In this document: one piece after another, positions 1 to 11,647 of the stretch
Position numbering within the stretch: the first letter of the stretch is position 1
Layout of the letters: every line of letters begins with the position of its first letter
Source of the DNA: Moniliella sp. 'wahieum'
Taxonomy: Eukaryota; Basidiomycota; Moniliellomycetes; Moniliellales; Moniliellaceae
NCBI GenBank assembly: GCA_003971905.1
Contig: RSEE01000123.1
Coordinates: 1-64,000, forward strand
Reading direction: 5' to 3'
Length of the DNA stretch: 64,000 bases
Made by a program: the position numbers and the translations under genes
The notes under the pieces: generated by a model
The model's input: the letters and a program-made list of their open reading frames with translations, nothing else
Told to the model about the DNA's origin: nothing
Databases searched by the model: none

Positions 1-1096
1 CCCTCCTCCCTCCTTCCCTCCTCTTTCGCCCCCCTCTTCCCCCCTCTGATCACATCCTACCTTGCCTCACCTCTGGCTGCATATCTTTCTTCTAATCTGC
101 AAAACGCCCCTGGCGAGCCACTGTATGCGTTCTATTCCCCTTTGCTCTGTGCGTACACAGCGTCGGTGGGCAATCGAGGCCAAGTAGCACGCCAACGCAG
201 GTCCCGCACCGGCCCACCAAAGGGGGGCTTGGCGTAAGGCACACTGGCCATACCGCAGCCAGGGTGTGGCACCGATGACAGCCACTCCATTGACGAGATA
301 GGTGGGAGACAATGGTCAGTGAGGTCAAGCTAGTCGAGGGCGGTTGCTTTCCATTGGCACTGAGACAGGGGTTCTTCGCCATGCGCTAGAATGATTCCTG
401 GTTGGTACTTGGTCCTACCACCCATAGCTGAGTGCTCAGACTGAGCGCCCAGGTGAACGTTCTGAGTACTGACCCCTGCAAGTGCAAGTTGTACTCGGGA
501 GCCTTGCGCCACCCGCATTGTACCCACTTGGTACGGCTGGTGCACACTTTTTCCAAGCGGCGCGCGAGGTGGACTGGCCCCCACCAACGTGCTAACTTGG
601 CTCGAACCTACCCTCTTCCCCTCCCCCCGCCACGGACCAAGCGCCGAACTTGGCCCCCACCCACAATCCAGTGCGGCGATCGACCAAGTCGAGCCCAGAT
701 CGGGGTCTCGGCCAGGTTTCTGGCTTCAATTCGTTGCGCCAGAGTTGGCCTTTCCTCACGTCTCACGTCTCACGTCTACAGCTGGGATCGAACCAAGTGT
801 TCTGCCCCCCCCCCCCCCCCGCCTCGCCTGCCCAACTCGCTTCATCGCTCATCCCACCTCGAGGGGTGCTACGGGTGCAATAGCATACTGCATATGCTGC
901 CGCGAAGCGATGGTGGCACACGAACCTAGGGTGTAGCCTTCCGCGCCCTATGGGCTTGATAATGTAATGATGGCAGACGCGCAGCATGGCAAGGAGCAAT
1001 ATGCACTGAGGAGCATGGATGCATTAGTTGGCGCGCTCGCGGTGCGCGCCGCTGGAGCAGTAGTAGGTACCAGGTAGGGCCAGGCGAACAACCGGA
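1..1096. other. Intergenic, no gene recognised
   Basis: The open frames here overlap on both strands, are rich in Pro, Arg and Ser, and match no family I know. The stretch holds a run of 16 C (805-820) and three direct copies of TCACGTC at 756-776. A GATCGAACC near 787 resembles a reversed tRNA B-box, but no tRNA folds around it. Confidence 0.5.
805..820. repeat. Poly(C) run, 16 bases
   Basis: Sixteen consecutive C residues are seen directly. Such a run is prone to length error in sequencing and to slippage in vivo. Confidence 0.95.
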
Positions 1097-2355
1097 TCAA
1101 ATATGAACTTGGTGGCCCAGATCGGGCGTGGTCGGCTCGACAAACGCCGGTTCCAGCCGCGAGACCGAGACCCAGCCATGCATCAGCGCCCCTGTGCAAG
1201 GCGCAAGCGTCACAACGTCAGTCGGGCCACCCAGCACGCACACCGCGCCAAAGCAAAGCACAGCAAAGCAAAGGATAGGGGAAAGGGGACGAACAGATGT
1301 CTGTGCCAGGCTCCAAGTCGGGCGGGGCAAGCATGCCCTTCATATCGGGGCGGAAGAGCAATCGTCGTGCCGGTGGCGGCGCATCCGAGGGCTGGTACGG
1401 CGACGCTTGGGCGGGAGTAGGATCCGAGGCAGCCAAGTCGGAAAATCCACTGCCATGTCCTTGTCCTTGTCCCTGCGCCTGCGCCTGGACTGGGCAGGAG
1501 GCAGGGGCGCGCCCGGGTCGAGGTACAGACGCGCATGTTGTCCGACCCACATGCGGGTCCAGACCACCTTGGGTTCCAACACAGCCCATGCCACCGGCAC
1601 ATTTACCGAGTACGCACTTACGTTGGGTTCCCACGTGCGGTACAGGTGGTCACCACGTCGACCGAGACTTTGAGCGCGGCCTGGATTACCGCGTGCTGCG
1701 CCTGGGGCAGGTCGGTGGGCCGCTGTGGGCTGTCGGTGCTATCGGCCGGATCGGCCGGCTGGGGCGCAAGGCGGTCGTGGGCGTTTTGCAGGTGAGGCGG
1801 GGTGGTGGGCAGAGACTGGAAATGGGCAAAGGATAAGGCGATGGCCTTGGTGCCAGTCAAGGCTGCTGCCAGCGCCGCGCCGACCGTACCGCTTCCCAAG
1901 GCAAAGGATGTGCCTGTGTTGCGGCCAAAGTTGGGCCCGGTAACGACCAGGTCAAAGGGCGCGGGAGGCGGCGCGTCAGCATCAGCATCAGCTTCGGCAG
2001 ACAGGAGTGTGGCGTGGTTGTACACGCCCGCATTGGCGCACGACGCGGGCGATGCATCGAGCAACACCCACTCGCCCAGTTCGCCAGCGGCACGGTCAAT
2101 GGGCCGGCGGGTGGGCGACCAGCTGCCCGTGCCGGCGTCCCAGAGCGGCGCAGGCGTGCCCAGCTGCCGCGGGTAGTAGTACCACACGCCGACGGGGCTG
2201 TGGGCATGGAAGTGCATGCCGCCCCAGGACTTTTGCGCCGAGGGCAGCACCACCGCCACGTCCCATCCCTTGGCCACCAGCGCCTTCCACAGGCCCAGCA
2301 CGTAGGGCGATGTGGGCCCAGGCGGGCCATCGTCGCCAGTGATAAGCACGCGCAT
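1097..2355 (-). CDS. SurE-like 5'-nucleotidase / acid phosphatase (frame disrupted)
   Basis: The product belongs to the SurE survival-protein family, metal-dependent phosphatases acting on nucleoside monophosphates; in fungi the fold is also found in Pby1-type proteins. The chosen ATG at 2355 directly precedes MRVLITGDDG, the N-terminal metal-binding Asp-Asp motif (SurE TNDDG). A GPNFGRNTG motif follows near 1940-1915, then a Rossmann segment to about 1650. At 1645-1650 the protein continues one frame over (LYRTWEPN...YSVNVPV), where one base seems to be missing. Near the 3' end the segment LEPGTDI is joined across an intron with donor at 1294 and acceptor ending at 1192 to WALMHGWVSVSRL, the conserved C-terminal strand. 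The frame change between about 1500 and 1400 is unresolved and may hide another intron or indel. Family assignment is good; the exact exon structure is not. Confidence 0.75.
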
Positions 2356-2704
2356 CGGCTGGGTCGGTAAGCACGTCGAGTTGCACGTCGAGGTGCACGT
2401 CGAGTTGCTCTCAACGGTGATGGTGGCAGCCAGCCGGCACCGCGAGCCAGCACAGGCCACCCCCCTCCCAGATAGGGTTGCGTCAGCGCATGCATAGCCG
2501 ATAGCGCCACCGCGCCAGCCTGCCCCTCCATTGCACCACCGCCCCGCCCCGCCCCGCGCCTGCCCCAGCCACATCCAGCCACACCCGGTCGTTCCTGCCC
2601 ACCCTCCCGCCCGTCATCCGCATCCCACTTGGGTCCCCAGATACAGACATGGGTGCTGCCCCTGTCGATCCTCGTACATGCATCTCTCGGCCGCCCGCTC
2701 CAAA
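2356..2704. other. Leader of the SurE-like gene, with a 12-bp tandem repeat
   Basis: Three copies of a 12-base unit (CACGTCGAGKTG) lie at 2372-2407, immediately upstream of the chosen SurE start. An open frame continues upstream of that ATG through the repeat, but its Thr/Cys-rich translation looks like repeat translation and not protein. I see no other gene. Confidence 0.5.
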
Positions 2705-2800
2705 GGCAACGTGCCCGAGTGGTTAAGGGGATTGATTCGAACGCTTGTTTGCACCATCAATTAGGCTTTGCCTGCACAGGTTCGAGTCCTGTCGTTGTCG
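2705..2800 (+). tRNA. tRNA-Ser (anticodon CGA) with a 14-nt intron
   Basis: The acceptor stem pairs GGCAACG (2705-2711) with CGTTGTC (2793-2799), with one G-U pair. The T arm is ACAGG-TTCGAGT-CCTGT. The anticodon stem ATTGA (2731-2735) pairs with TCAAT (2757-2761). Anticodon CGA is at 2738-2740, followed by A37 and an intron at 2742-2755. A long variable arm (GGC-TTT-GCC) marks a class II tRNA, as expected for serine. Fungal tRNA-Ser(CGA) commonly carries an intron at this position. Confidence 0.95.
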
Positions 2801-3101
2801 TTCTCTTGTCGGCAAACCCTCGTATGGGATGATTCGTCAGTTGATGCCCCCGCCCCTGCCCTTCCTTCCAACTTTCCTCGTCCTGTCCTTTTGGATCTGC
2901 ATACCTGCGTGGCGGAGTGTACTCGTTTTCATCACTTTTTGATTGTCTTCGCGCTGTTCATTTCGGCACAACGAGCAGGCTGTGGCTACGAACGGGCGGA
3001 TTGAAAAGCGGCCATATACTTACCTTCTTCTTCGGCCAACAGGAGGGCATAATGTGAAGGGCATGTTGCTCATAGAGTCCCTACGCTGTAACATCATGCT
3101 C
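2801..3101. other. Spacer between tRNA-Ser and the IVD stop
   Basis: A CT-rich stretch follows the tRNA and probably contains its Pol III termination signal. No gene is recognised. Confidence 0.4.
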
Positions 3102-5000
3102 TTATGCAAAGTCTTGGTTGAACTCACGGCCGATCAGCATGCGCCGGATTTCCTGGGTCCCAGCCCCGACGGTGTACAGGCGAGCGTCGCGCAAGAAAGA
3201 AACCGGTTGGATACTCTGCATGCCACAGAGCGATCGAGAAGGTCAGTCTGAGGGAACTCTTTTCTGGCGGGGTACGACAGGATAGCGCAAATCCACATAC
3301 CATTAATGTATCCGTTGCCACCCAGGCACTGCATTGCATCCATCGTCACCTCCACGGCCCGATCCGAGGAATAGAGAATGGCCCCCGCACAGTCCTGCCA
3401 TCGTCCCAATTGGTCAGTCAAGAGGTGATCGGTTGGACAGGTTGGAGAGACAATACATACACGACGACTGATCTGGCCAGCATCACAGGCCCTCGCAACA
3501 GCGTACACGTACGAACGAGCGGCCCCGAGCTTGGTGTACATGTCTGTAGTTGCTCAGGTCAGCTTTGCGAAACGGGCATAGCATATGGAGGAGAGGAGAG
3601 GAGAGGAGAGGAGAGGAGAGGAGAGGAGAGGAGAGGAGAGGAGAGGAGAGGAGAGGAGAGGAGAGGAAAGAATACCTACCAGCAACCTTCCCCTGCATTA
3701 GCTGAAACTCGCCGATGCGTTGGCCAAACTGTTCGCGCTGGTGAACATAGTCCACTGCGTAATCGAATGCTGCCTGCATGAGACTAGAAAAAGGTATTAG
3801 CGACCGGCTCTGGATACGAGGGGGAAACGAAGCGGAAGACGGGACCTACCCCAATGGACCACCCGAGAGAACGAGGCGCTCCAAGTCCAAGCCCGACATG
3901 AGCACCGCCGCGCCGCGGTCCACTTGACCCAGTACATTCTCCTCGGGGATCTCGACATTGTCAAAGACCAGCTCGCACGTGTCGGAACCACGCATGCCGA
4001 CCTTGTCGAGTTTCTGGGGGTGGAAAAGCCCTTCCAGCTGCGCTCGACAATGAATGCCGTGATGCCCTTGGAGCCTTTGGTGGGCGATGTTTGGCGTACT
4101 GCGCAGAAAAGGCCAGTAAGAGAACCAGTCAGTTTTTTTACGTGCTTTCAACCTCCATCCTTCCTCGCAGGTGGACAGGATACGCACAATGACAAAAGTG
4201 GAGGCAACGGGGCCATTCGTGATCCTTCAAGAGACCGAAATGCAAACGGAGATGGATCAGTACAGACGAACCACATTCTATAGAAGCAGCGAAAAGGCGC
4301 GCGGGGGGGGGGGGTAACCCGCGCAAAGCGTACCAGAACTTGTTGCCATTAAGAATATATCGGTCTCCCTTTTTGATGGCGGTTGTTTTCATGCTGACCA
4401 CGTCGCTGCCGGCTCCCGGTTCGGACATGGCCAAGGCACCCACCTTGACACCGGAGATGAGGTCGGGAAGGTACTTGGCCTTTTGCTCTGCGGTGCCGTG
4501 GCGGTTGATCTGGTTGACACACAAGTTCGAGTGGGCGCCATAGCTCAGCGCGAGCGATCCCGAGGCCCGGGAGAGCTCTGTGGCACGAGATGGTCAGACA
4601 CTCGTATTATATCGTCATCTACCTGGTCAGGAGCAGAGTCAGGATCAGGATCAGGATCGTACCTTCCATGATGAGCAGGTGATCAAAGTAGCTTCGCCCC
4701 GTACCGCCCTGTTCTTCAGGCACCGTGATCCCCAGCAAGCCCAGCTCGCCCATCCGTGGCCACAAGTCCATTGGGCTGGTATTGGTCTGGTCAATTTCCT
4801 GTGCCCGCGGCTCCAGCTCGGCCCGGGCAAAGGAAGAGACTGCTTCGCGCAGTTCGGCCTGGTCAGCAGTGAGGCCGCGACCGAGGCGTTGTAGAAGGAC
4901 GACAGGCGGCGCACCGAGCCCCCTGCGTCGGCGCGAGGCGGGACGCAGCCGAGACGCAGGGCCGGGCAAGGGCGAGGGCGCGAGGGACAAGGTGGGCCAT
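3102..5000 (-). CDS. IVD1: Isovaleryl-CoA dehydrogenase, mitochondrial
   Basis: This flavoenzyme oxidises isovaleryl-CoA to 3-methylcrotonyl-CoA in mitochondrial leucine breakdown. The ATG at 5000 opens an Arg/Ala-rich presequence ([12 protein letters not shown]...). Then come the N-terminal acyl-CoA dehydrogenase domain ([13 protein letters not shown]), the FAD-contacting [10 protein letters not shown] and the segment [14 protein letters not shown], which holds the IVD-type catalytic Glu. The C-terminal signature includes CLGGNGYIN and [10 protein letters not shown]. Eight exons fit: 5000-4663, 4577-4334, 4224-4188, 4098-3850, 3783-3678, 3543-3461, 3394-3301 and 3215-3102; introns are 66-134 nt. 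The frame slips inside conserved protein: one base missing near 4921, 4875, 4091 and 4018, and one extra near 3200. Splicing cannot explain these. Either the sequence has indel errors or the copy is decayed; intact splice sites favour errors. Confidence 0.93.
3591..3665. repeat. (GAGAG)n microsatellite inside an IVD intron
   Basis: About 15 copies of the 5-mer GAGAG fill the middle of the 134-nt IVD intron at 3544-3677. On the coding strand of IVD the tract reads CTCTC, so it also makes a long polypyrimidine stretch before the acceptor. Confidence 0.95.
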
Positions 5001-5781
5001 GGTGCGGGAGGGGGATGGGGGCGAGGGAGGGAGAAGACGGCGGTTATAAAGCACAGCCAGGTGGGAGGGGCTATTGGATTATTGGCTGGAGAAACACGTG
5101 TTGCTGCTGTTGCAACGCATCGGCACCCGTGGCGCAAAGCAGCGCCGGGGGCCGGCGTGGGCGCACTGCATGGGGTGCGGCCAGCGCTTTTCGGGGGAGG
5201 GAGCGCACGACGCTCCGCCGGGTTGGGGAGCTGCTGCCCATGCCCGGTGGCCGGCTGCCGGAGCCCGCGCTCGCCTCGGCCCGTCCGCCGGCCGGAGGTA
5301 GCCGCGCCCGTCGCAGGCCCACAGCTATTCGCCCCACACTTGCCCCCCTGCACAGCGCCAGTGTCGCCCGTGCCCCCCGACCCCACACGCCCGGCTGTGT
5401 TTCTAGTCGCCCCGCCGCTGGTCGGTTATCTGTGGCCCACTTGCACCGGCCACACCCGGTCACGTGCATGGCCTCCTTTCCTCTTCCGCCCGCCCCATCG
5501 CATCTGCTCTGCTGTGCTCTGACTGCTCCCGCAACGAGGCCTATCCGTGTCCAGTGCCGCTCTTTTCTTCCGACACTGGGTCTATAGCCACGACAGATGA
5601 CGCGCACGACAATAGGTGTAACGTATCACGTTGGCAGCCATCGAGCATCCCTTGCGCCCGCCGCGGCTAGTACGCTCCTTGCCGCAACACCCACCGCTGG
5701 CAACATCTCAGCAGCGCACACCAGACCAGACCAGTTCAGCCTAGTGTCTCGTGCGGCCGCATCCGACCGGAGCGCTGCCGC
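5001..5781. other. GC-rich spacer between IVD and VPS1
   Basis: This holds the IVD promoter and the 3' end of VPS1; both genes run on the minus strand. The long open frames on both strands are Arg/Pro/Ala-rich by-products of GC content. No domain is recognised. Confidence 0.5.
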
Positions 5782-7895
5782 TTAGGACACGGACGCCACC
5801 ACCTCCGACGCCTGCTCCAGCGCCGCGATCATCTTCAGCACCTCTTGGCGCCGCAGCTTGACTTGGTCCGACTCCTTCAGCAGCTCCTCCATCGCCCCTG
5901 ACGCATACAGCTCTTGCAGCAGCACTGCCTGCATGTTGGTCTTGGCATTGTTGACCAGCTCGAGGACGATCGCTTGGGCACCATGTCCGCCACCGTCTTC
6001 TGCACCACCTTAAAGTACGACATGACCAGCAGCTTGACCGTCTCGAGCTCAATCTGCTCCCGGCTGGTCAGCGTGCCGGACGCCTTGAGGCTTGGTGGCG
6101 GCGCGTCGAGCGAAGCGGCCTTTTGCTTGGCCGTCTGGGACCGGGTGAAGAACGAGCCAAAGAAGCCCTGGTTTTGTTCCTTCTCGTACTCTTGCGCATG
6201 CGGGTGCTGCGCGGCCGCTTTGGTCTTTGCTGTTGGGGGGGGCGCGGGGGTGGTGGGGTTGTAGCGCTCATTCACAATTGCCAACGCTTGCTGCCCACTG
6301 ATAAAGTCGGGGTGGGCCACGTTGAGGTAGGCTGCTTCGGCAGCGATCAGGTCGCTGACCACTTGGTCGTGGGCGCCATGCACTTCTTAAAGAAGGCAAT
6401 CACTACATTGTTGAACCGCTCGCGCAGCTGCGGGAAGCGCCGGAACGCCTGGTTTTTGGCCAGTAGCTGCGACAGGATCCGAACCAACTCCTCGTACACC
6501 AATTGCGCGCACTTCAAACTCGGGTCTTCCAACCGCTTGATCTGCTGCTTCACAATCACCTCAAAAGCCGTGGTGCCCACGAAAAGAGAAGGGGTGGAAC
6601 CGGCCGAGTTGTACAGGATGGTGCGAATGTCGGTATCCTTGACCGTGTCAAACGGATCGACCGACTTGACTCCGTTGTTGAACAGCTCGTGGAAGACAAA
6701 CGAGATACGCGCACCACCCGCCAGCTCGGTAACGGACAAGTCGTTCGAGTTGCCGTCAATAACAGTGCGGAATTCGTTGGTAAACTCGGTAATGATGGTC
6801 AGGATCACATTCGACGGGTTCTGCTCGCCCAGCGCGCCACCCAACGTCTGCAGTTCGGCTTGGAACTTGGCCAGCTGCTGACCAATCTTGGTCTTGATGT
6901 CGGGCAAGGTAGACCGGATGTGATGCATGAGGATCGTTGTCAGGCGACGGGCAAGATAGGGAGTTCCGCAATACTTGGCCTTGGGCCGGTACGAAGGGTG
7001 AGACATGAAGAACTCTTTCTCAGCCTCGAGGGCAGCTTTGACCTTCTTGCGCGAGTCAATGTCGCGCTGGCCGCGGTTGACCACAGGCACGTAGCCGAGA
7101 CGGAGATGGATGACCTTGCCGGCCAAAATATCGACCACATCGGTACCAGCATCCATCAAATCGACTTTGGTCAGCACACCAATCGTCCGCAGCCCTTCGG
7201 GGTCCACCTCGCGGGCAAGCTTGAGGCCATCCGAGTTGGCCAAGTCCGTGTTGGCAGCCGTGACAGCGAGGATGACAGCGTTGGGACGGGAGATGTACTT
7301 GTATACCATGTCACGAATGAGACGCTCAATGTCCTTGGGCTGGTCCCCGACTGGTACCTTGGTCAGACCGGGCAGGTCGACGAGGGTCAAAGTGAGAACA
7401 TTGGGAGAGTAGATGCGCAGGTTGATGGGACGGGGCGAGATGGCGACGCCCTTGCCCGTCTCGAGTTCGGTCTGGCGGACGATCTCTTGGCGGATCTTGT
7501 TAAAGTCGTAAAACTTCTCGCCGCGCAAGTCGAGAAACTCGCCCCACTCGTCCGGGCTCAAGTCGGGATCGGCGTCGGCGCCAAAGACCTCTTCCCTGGT
7601 CTTGCCGAGGCGGGCTGGTTGATAAGCTGGAGTACGAGCGGGCGGCGGGTAACAATGCCCGTGCCACGCGGGAGAAAGTCGCGGCCAACAATGTTCTCGA
7701 GGACACTCGACTTGCCCGACGACTGGCTGCCGAGGACGGTGATCTGGGGCAGATCAATGGGGTTTTGGATGCCGACGCTGGTAAAGGCATCCTGGAGCTT
7801 GTTGACAAGCTCTAGGGGGGGGGGAGTTAGGGCGCGGCCGCGGGCAGGGAGCAGGGGAGGGCGCACGTACGGATCAGGGACTGGTCCATGCTCAT
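5782..7895 (-). CDS. VPS1: Vps1-type dynamin-related GTPase
   Basis: The product is a dynamin-family GTPase without PH or Pro-rich domain, as in yeast Vps1, which acts in vacuolar protein sorting, endosomal traffic and peroxisome fission. Exon 1 (7895-7871, MSMDQSLI) joins exon 2 at 7811 across a 59-nt intron and regenerates the conserved [10 protein letters not shown]. Visible motifs are the P-loop [23 protein letters not shown], switch [17 protein letters not shown] and the dynamin stalk. The GTPase effector domain ends near [20 protein letters not shown] before TAA at 5782. The frame moves back by one base near 7614, 6364 and 5974, each in conserved sequence (for example KCMAPTTK to VVSDLIAAE). 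The second ATG (7889) is the usual start in relatives, so 7895 or 7889 could be used. Confidence 0.96.
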
Positions 7896-8380
7896 GCTGG
7901 GCTACGGTCGCGGCGGCGAGGGCAAGGGCAAGGGCGATGGCGACGGCGGCAGCAGCAACGGCAGCGGTGGCGTCGAGGGGGCAGGCCGGGGCAGCGCGGA
8001 TGGTGGCAGCGCTGGCTCTCGCCTGGGCCGACGCGCGTGCAGCCACACTGGCCAGCTGCTGCGCCTGCGCCGCCGGCAGCGCCAGCGCCAGCGCAGTGTC
8101 GCCTGCGTGCTTACGTGATTGCACCACGTCATGCTGATCCCAGACGGCGGCCGCATTGCAATGTTCAGCCATCCCACACGCAGCCCCATCACGTGGTGCC
8201 GGCGGAGCGTGTGCCCGCTGTGCCCGCCCACGCGTGCAGGGCCAGGCGGTCACGTGCGGCCGCCGCCGCGTTGGGTGTTGTTCTTTCGCATGCGCCCGCG
8301 GCGGCGGGACGCGCGACGCGGCTGCCTCGGCCCACCATCTTGCCGCGCCGCCCCCCGCCCCCCCGCCGCCCTGCCACGCC
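7896..8380. promoter_or_regulatory. Shared divergent promoter of VPS1 and SPC34
   Basis: The starts of VPS1 (minus) and the SPC34-like gene (plus) are 485 bases apart with no gene between, so both promoters must lie here. The DNA is GC-rich with runs of GGC and GCC; I see no clear TATA box. The 544-aa plus-strand open frame crossing it is antisense to VPS1. Confidence 0.5.
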
Positions 8381-9957
8381 ATGGACGACGACGTTCTCTC
8401 GCGCATCGCCGGCTCGGTGACGCGCATCCGCTCCGCCCACGCCCAGTCCCACTACGGCCGCCGCGCCATCTACGGCAGCGCTGCGCTCGTCGACCCCGCC
8501 CCGTCGCTGCCCGCCATCGGCTACGTCCACCGCCCCTTTACCCACGCCGTGCTCAACCCACAGCACAAGGACATCCTCGAGTTTGTCCGCGACGCCGACG
8601 AGCTCGAGGTCAGCCTCTTTGCCCCGTCCTCCACCGAGTCTGCCGCCGCGACGGCGGCCGAGCGCATCCACCGCGCCCCTGCGCGCCGGCCGCCGCCGCC
8701 GCGCCCACCCCGCTCCGGCCGCAGGCCAAGAACGTGACCTACTCCAGTTTGGCGCTTCTTCAGGCCGCCTCGGCTTTGGCCGAGGGGCAAGACGGCCTGG
8801 TTCGAGTCAAGAACACGATTGCCTCGCTTAAATCCAAGAGTTCTGAGATCGACACGGCCCGGCGCCGGTTCCAGGCGCATGCGACCAAGATGCAAGCGGC
8901 ATTGGACGAGCACCGCCGTCAGGGTAGTTCGACCAACAAGGAAAACCAGCACACTTCTGCTGCCTCCCCGACCATCTCCCCCCAGGAACAGTCCCGCCAC
9001 GACGAGATTGCCGCTCTCAAGCAGGAACTTAAGCATGAGGAACTGGAACTGTTTGCCATTGAACAGCTCAAGCGCGATTTGCTCGACCAAGTACGTGGCG
9101 CGCTACTACCCTACATTACCCTACCCGTCTATTGGTTTCCATCCAAAGTTATTTGCATCAATGCTGACCTCCTGACCTCTCCTCTCCTCCCCCTTTCCCC
9201 CTTGCCTTGCTATTCCACAGCGCAAACTTTCTTCGCCCGCCAAGCCCTCTCGGCCTGCGGCGCAACCTCGTTCCGTGGCCTCACCCCGGCCCGTCTCGAG
9301 TCCGATACGTCCGACTTGCTCGAAGAGTCGTTCCCATTTGCCAGTTGCTTCGAGCGACAGCGCCCGAACCACCTTCCGGCCCGGATGCGGGGTCTGGGCC
9401 AGAGGATGACCCCAGTGCTGCCGCTGCGGCCGACCCGGCGCCCGAGGCGGACGCACAGCCCGAGCCCGAACCCGAACCGAACCCGAGCCAGGGGGGAGGA
9501 GGAACTGTCCTTGCCTGCGCCGACGGCCGAGCTGGAACGGGTATCGGAAAGATTTGGGCGTTGTGGGCACGGTGTGGCCTACGTCTGGCACGGGCGCACG
9601 ACAGGCGACTTTCATGAGACGTTGCAAGGGCTGGAAGTGTTGCTGGGTCGGCGAGCGGAGTCGGAGACGGGAGCGCGGTTGGGATCGGATGCGATGCCGA
9701 TCAGAGCCAACGAGCTCGTCTCGGCCTTCGTCTTGACCAGTTTCTGCGTGCGCCCGAACCGCATACAGTCGAATTTGATATCTCAAGATCTCGGCTGGCA
9801 ATTGGTGGGAGGTGGACGGACGCGCACAGCTGCAGCGCCTCCTCGACGCCCACTTGCCCCCGAGGAGGTGCAGCGGGAACTGGACCACTCGGGGCGAGTC
9901 GTTGGCTACGCGTGCCGTGTACGGATGCAGGCCAAGAAGTTGCTCATGCGTCCGTAA
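8381..9957 (+). CDS. SPC34: Probable DASH/Dam1 complex subunit Spc34 (frame disrupted)
   Basis: The DASH complex couples kinetochores to spindle microtubules. The N-terminal 80 residues starting at [13 protein letters not shown] include FTHAVLN and [16 protein letters not shown], which resemble the Spc34 block with its IRDADxxEVxLY motif. A Lys/Glu-rich, probably coiled-coil segment follows ([19 protein letters not shown]... to LKRDLLDQ), reached by a minus-one shift near 8690. An intron with donor GTACGT at 9091 and acceptor ending at 9221 is likely. After it the frame changes several times, with one base missing in the C run at 9857-9861, and the protein ends QAKKLLMRP at 9957. Whether the acidic EP-rich part near 9460 and the tail belong to the same protein is uncertain. 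The family call rests on the N-terminus alone. Confidence 0.5.
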
Positions 9958-11647
9958 GGCGGGCAAGAGCCCGTGGGATTTTCGGGGCTGTGAGTGGGGA
10001 TCTGGGATCAGAGGGGCACGGGTCGAGTGTATGTAATGTATCGGATGTTGGCTTGCCGGTCAAGCTGGTGAAGCGCGCGTGCTGGCTGGTGGTTTCCGCA
10101 CCAGGCAATTAGGTCGCATGTAGGTCTACAGACAGCAAAACAGCTGTTGGAGAATAGTAGCGCAGTGTAAACGTTGCTCCCCCCGCTACTTTGAGCACAG
10201 GATGGACCAAAGGCCTTAGGTCTGAGGGTAGCACCGTCAGGGCAATGCGGCCGTGACGAGCACGTGAGAGTGCACCTCCTTTTTCTGGTTGTTCTTCCAG
10301 CTAGGCCAGCTTAACCAGAGACGGGGCCAACTGACTAGCACTGCGCCCCTATGAATGATGCCTTTTGTGCCCACTTGGATCTCTGTCGGCCATTTGAACT
10401 GTATCGTGACAGGTGTCTGGCCGCCGCACCAGTGGGTAGTTAGTAATGTAGGCGCCAGCCAGTCTCGCCCTCCTATTGTCCTCTGCCACCCTCTTTGAAC
10501 ATCCGCTGTCCATCGCACCGTACCACTCTTGTAGGGGCGAAAAGATATAATAGGGTCTCCCACACCCGAGGCGTGTACCCTGTCCTCCCACTGGCACGTA
10601 GCATGCGATCTGGCCCGAGTCCCTTCCCTGGGGGGTCCAGCGTCTGGCGAGAGCCGTGACGATGTGAACCCTCTCGACAGCTAGGAAAGAAAAGGAGAGC
10701 AGAGCAAAGCGTATCCGTTCGTCCAACGTTTCAACACTGGAATCATTGCAGACCAAGAACCACAGGAATGCGCGAGGGAGAAAGGAGCAGCGGGGCCTTC
10801 GCGCGGAAGCTAGGTTCCTCTCGGGTACGGTCTGTGCCGCTGCAGCCCAGAGCACGTAGCAGCGGCAGATCGGGTGCGGGCGTGGGGAGAAAGAACGGGC
10901 AAAGACAATGAGAAAGAGCAAGGGGGATGATGAGCAAAAAGTACGTCAAGTAAGGCAGGGGTGCAGGGGCAGGGTGCAGGGTGCAGGATCTACAAGGACA
11001 GGATGTAGCGATGACGCGGTAGGCGGATGTGGGGGTTGGGTAGGGCAAAAAGGAGAGAGTGAGGAGATGGGAAATGGGAAATGGAGAAAAAATGCGCGCA
11101 ATCCAAGGCCGTTCAATCGCACTTCCTCGATGCATCGAAATGGGAGAAGAGAGGTCCGGACAGAGCGGATATGGGGCGAGAAAGGGGCAGCCATACAATG
11201 GGAAATGGGACGGTTGAGGATGAGGATCAACGACGATGGGGTCCAGGAGCCCAGGTCCAGGTACCGCGCTCGGGTCAAAAGGGTCGGGCTGATCGGAGAA
11301 GGGGGGGCCGCGCCCGCGGGCGAAACCATGAGTTCGGTCAGCGGATCGGGACATCCACCTTGGGGCTGAACAACGGCGGGCTGAAGATGGGCGGGCTCCT
11401 CACCACCCGTCCCAGCGCCATGGGAGCCAGGAGAGGGTGCGCGGGAGCTCGTAGGAGACAGGGGCCCCATCGGACTCACCGTCCTGGGTGGGTGGGGCGA
11501 CAAGGTTCCCGAACGCAAAAGCGGCCCGACAGTCAGCGCGCTAGCCTCGCCAGGCTATTGCGCGGTAGCAAGTTTGCGGGGCACCGAGGGGGGGGCTGGA
11601 AAACACGTGATGGTGGCAGTAGCGAGGGCCGGTGAGAGCGTGCCGGT
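9958..11647. other. Intergenic / possible 3' part of the RRM gene
   Basis: Between 9958 and about 10900 I see nothing recognisable. On the minus strand, 11518-11200 reads as a Ser/Pro-rich frame (PRTVSPMGPLSPTSSRAPSPGS...) that could be a disordered C-terminus of the RRM protein encoded next to it. I cannot trace continuous splicing or frame between them. Confidence 0.4.

Noticed and set aside
780-860. Possible minus-strand tRNA around GATCGAACC
   Set aside because: No acceptor or anticodon stem can be formed, and a C16 run interrupts the place where the body should be.
3591-3665. CRISPR-like repeat
   Set aside because: It is a plain 5-base microsatellite without spacers in a eukaryotic intron. 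No CRISPR array was seen anywhere in the window.
3102-5000. IVD as a simple pseudogene
   Set aside because: All seven introns have usable splice sites and conserved residues persist; essential genes in the window show the same frame changes, so sequence error explains it better.
4725-5607. Overlapping frames on both strands upstream of IVD
   Set aside because: High-GC shadows with Arg/Pro/Ala composition; the region is needed as the IVD promoter.
6503-8137. 544-codon open frame on the plus strand
   Set aside because: It lies antisense to VPS1, whose protein is strongly conserved, and its translation is a typical GC-driven shadow.
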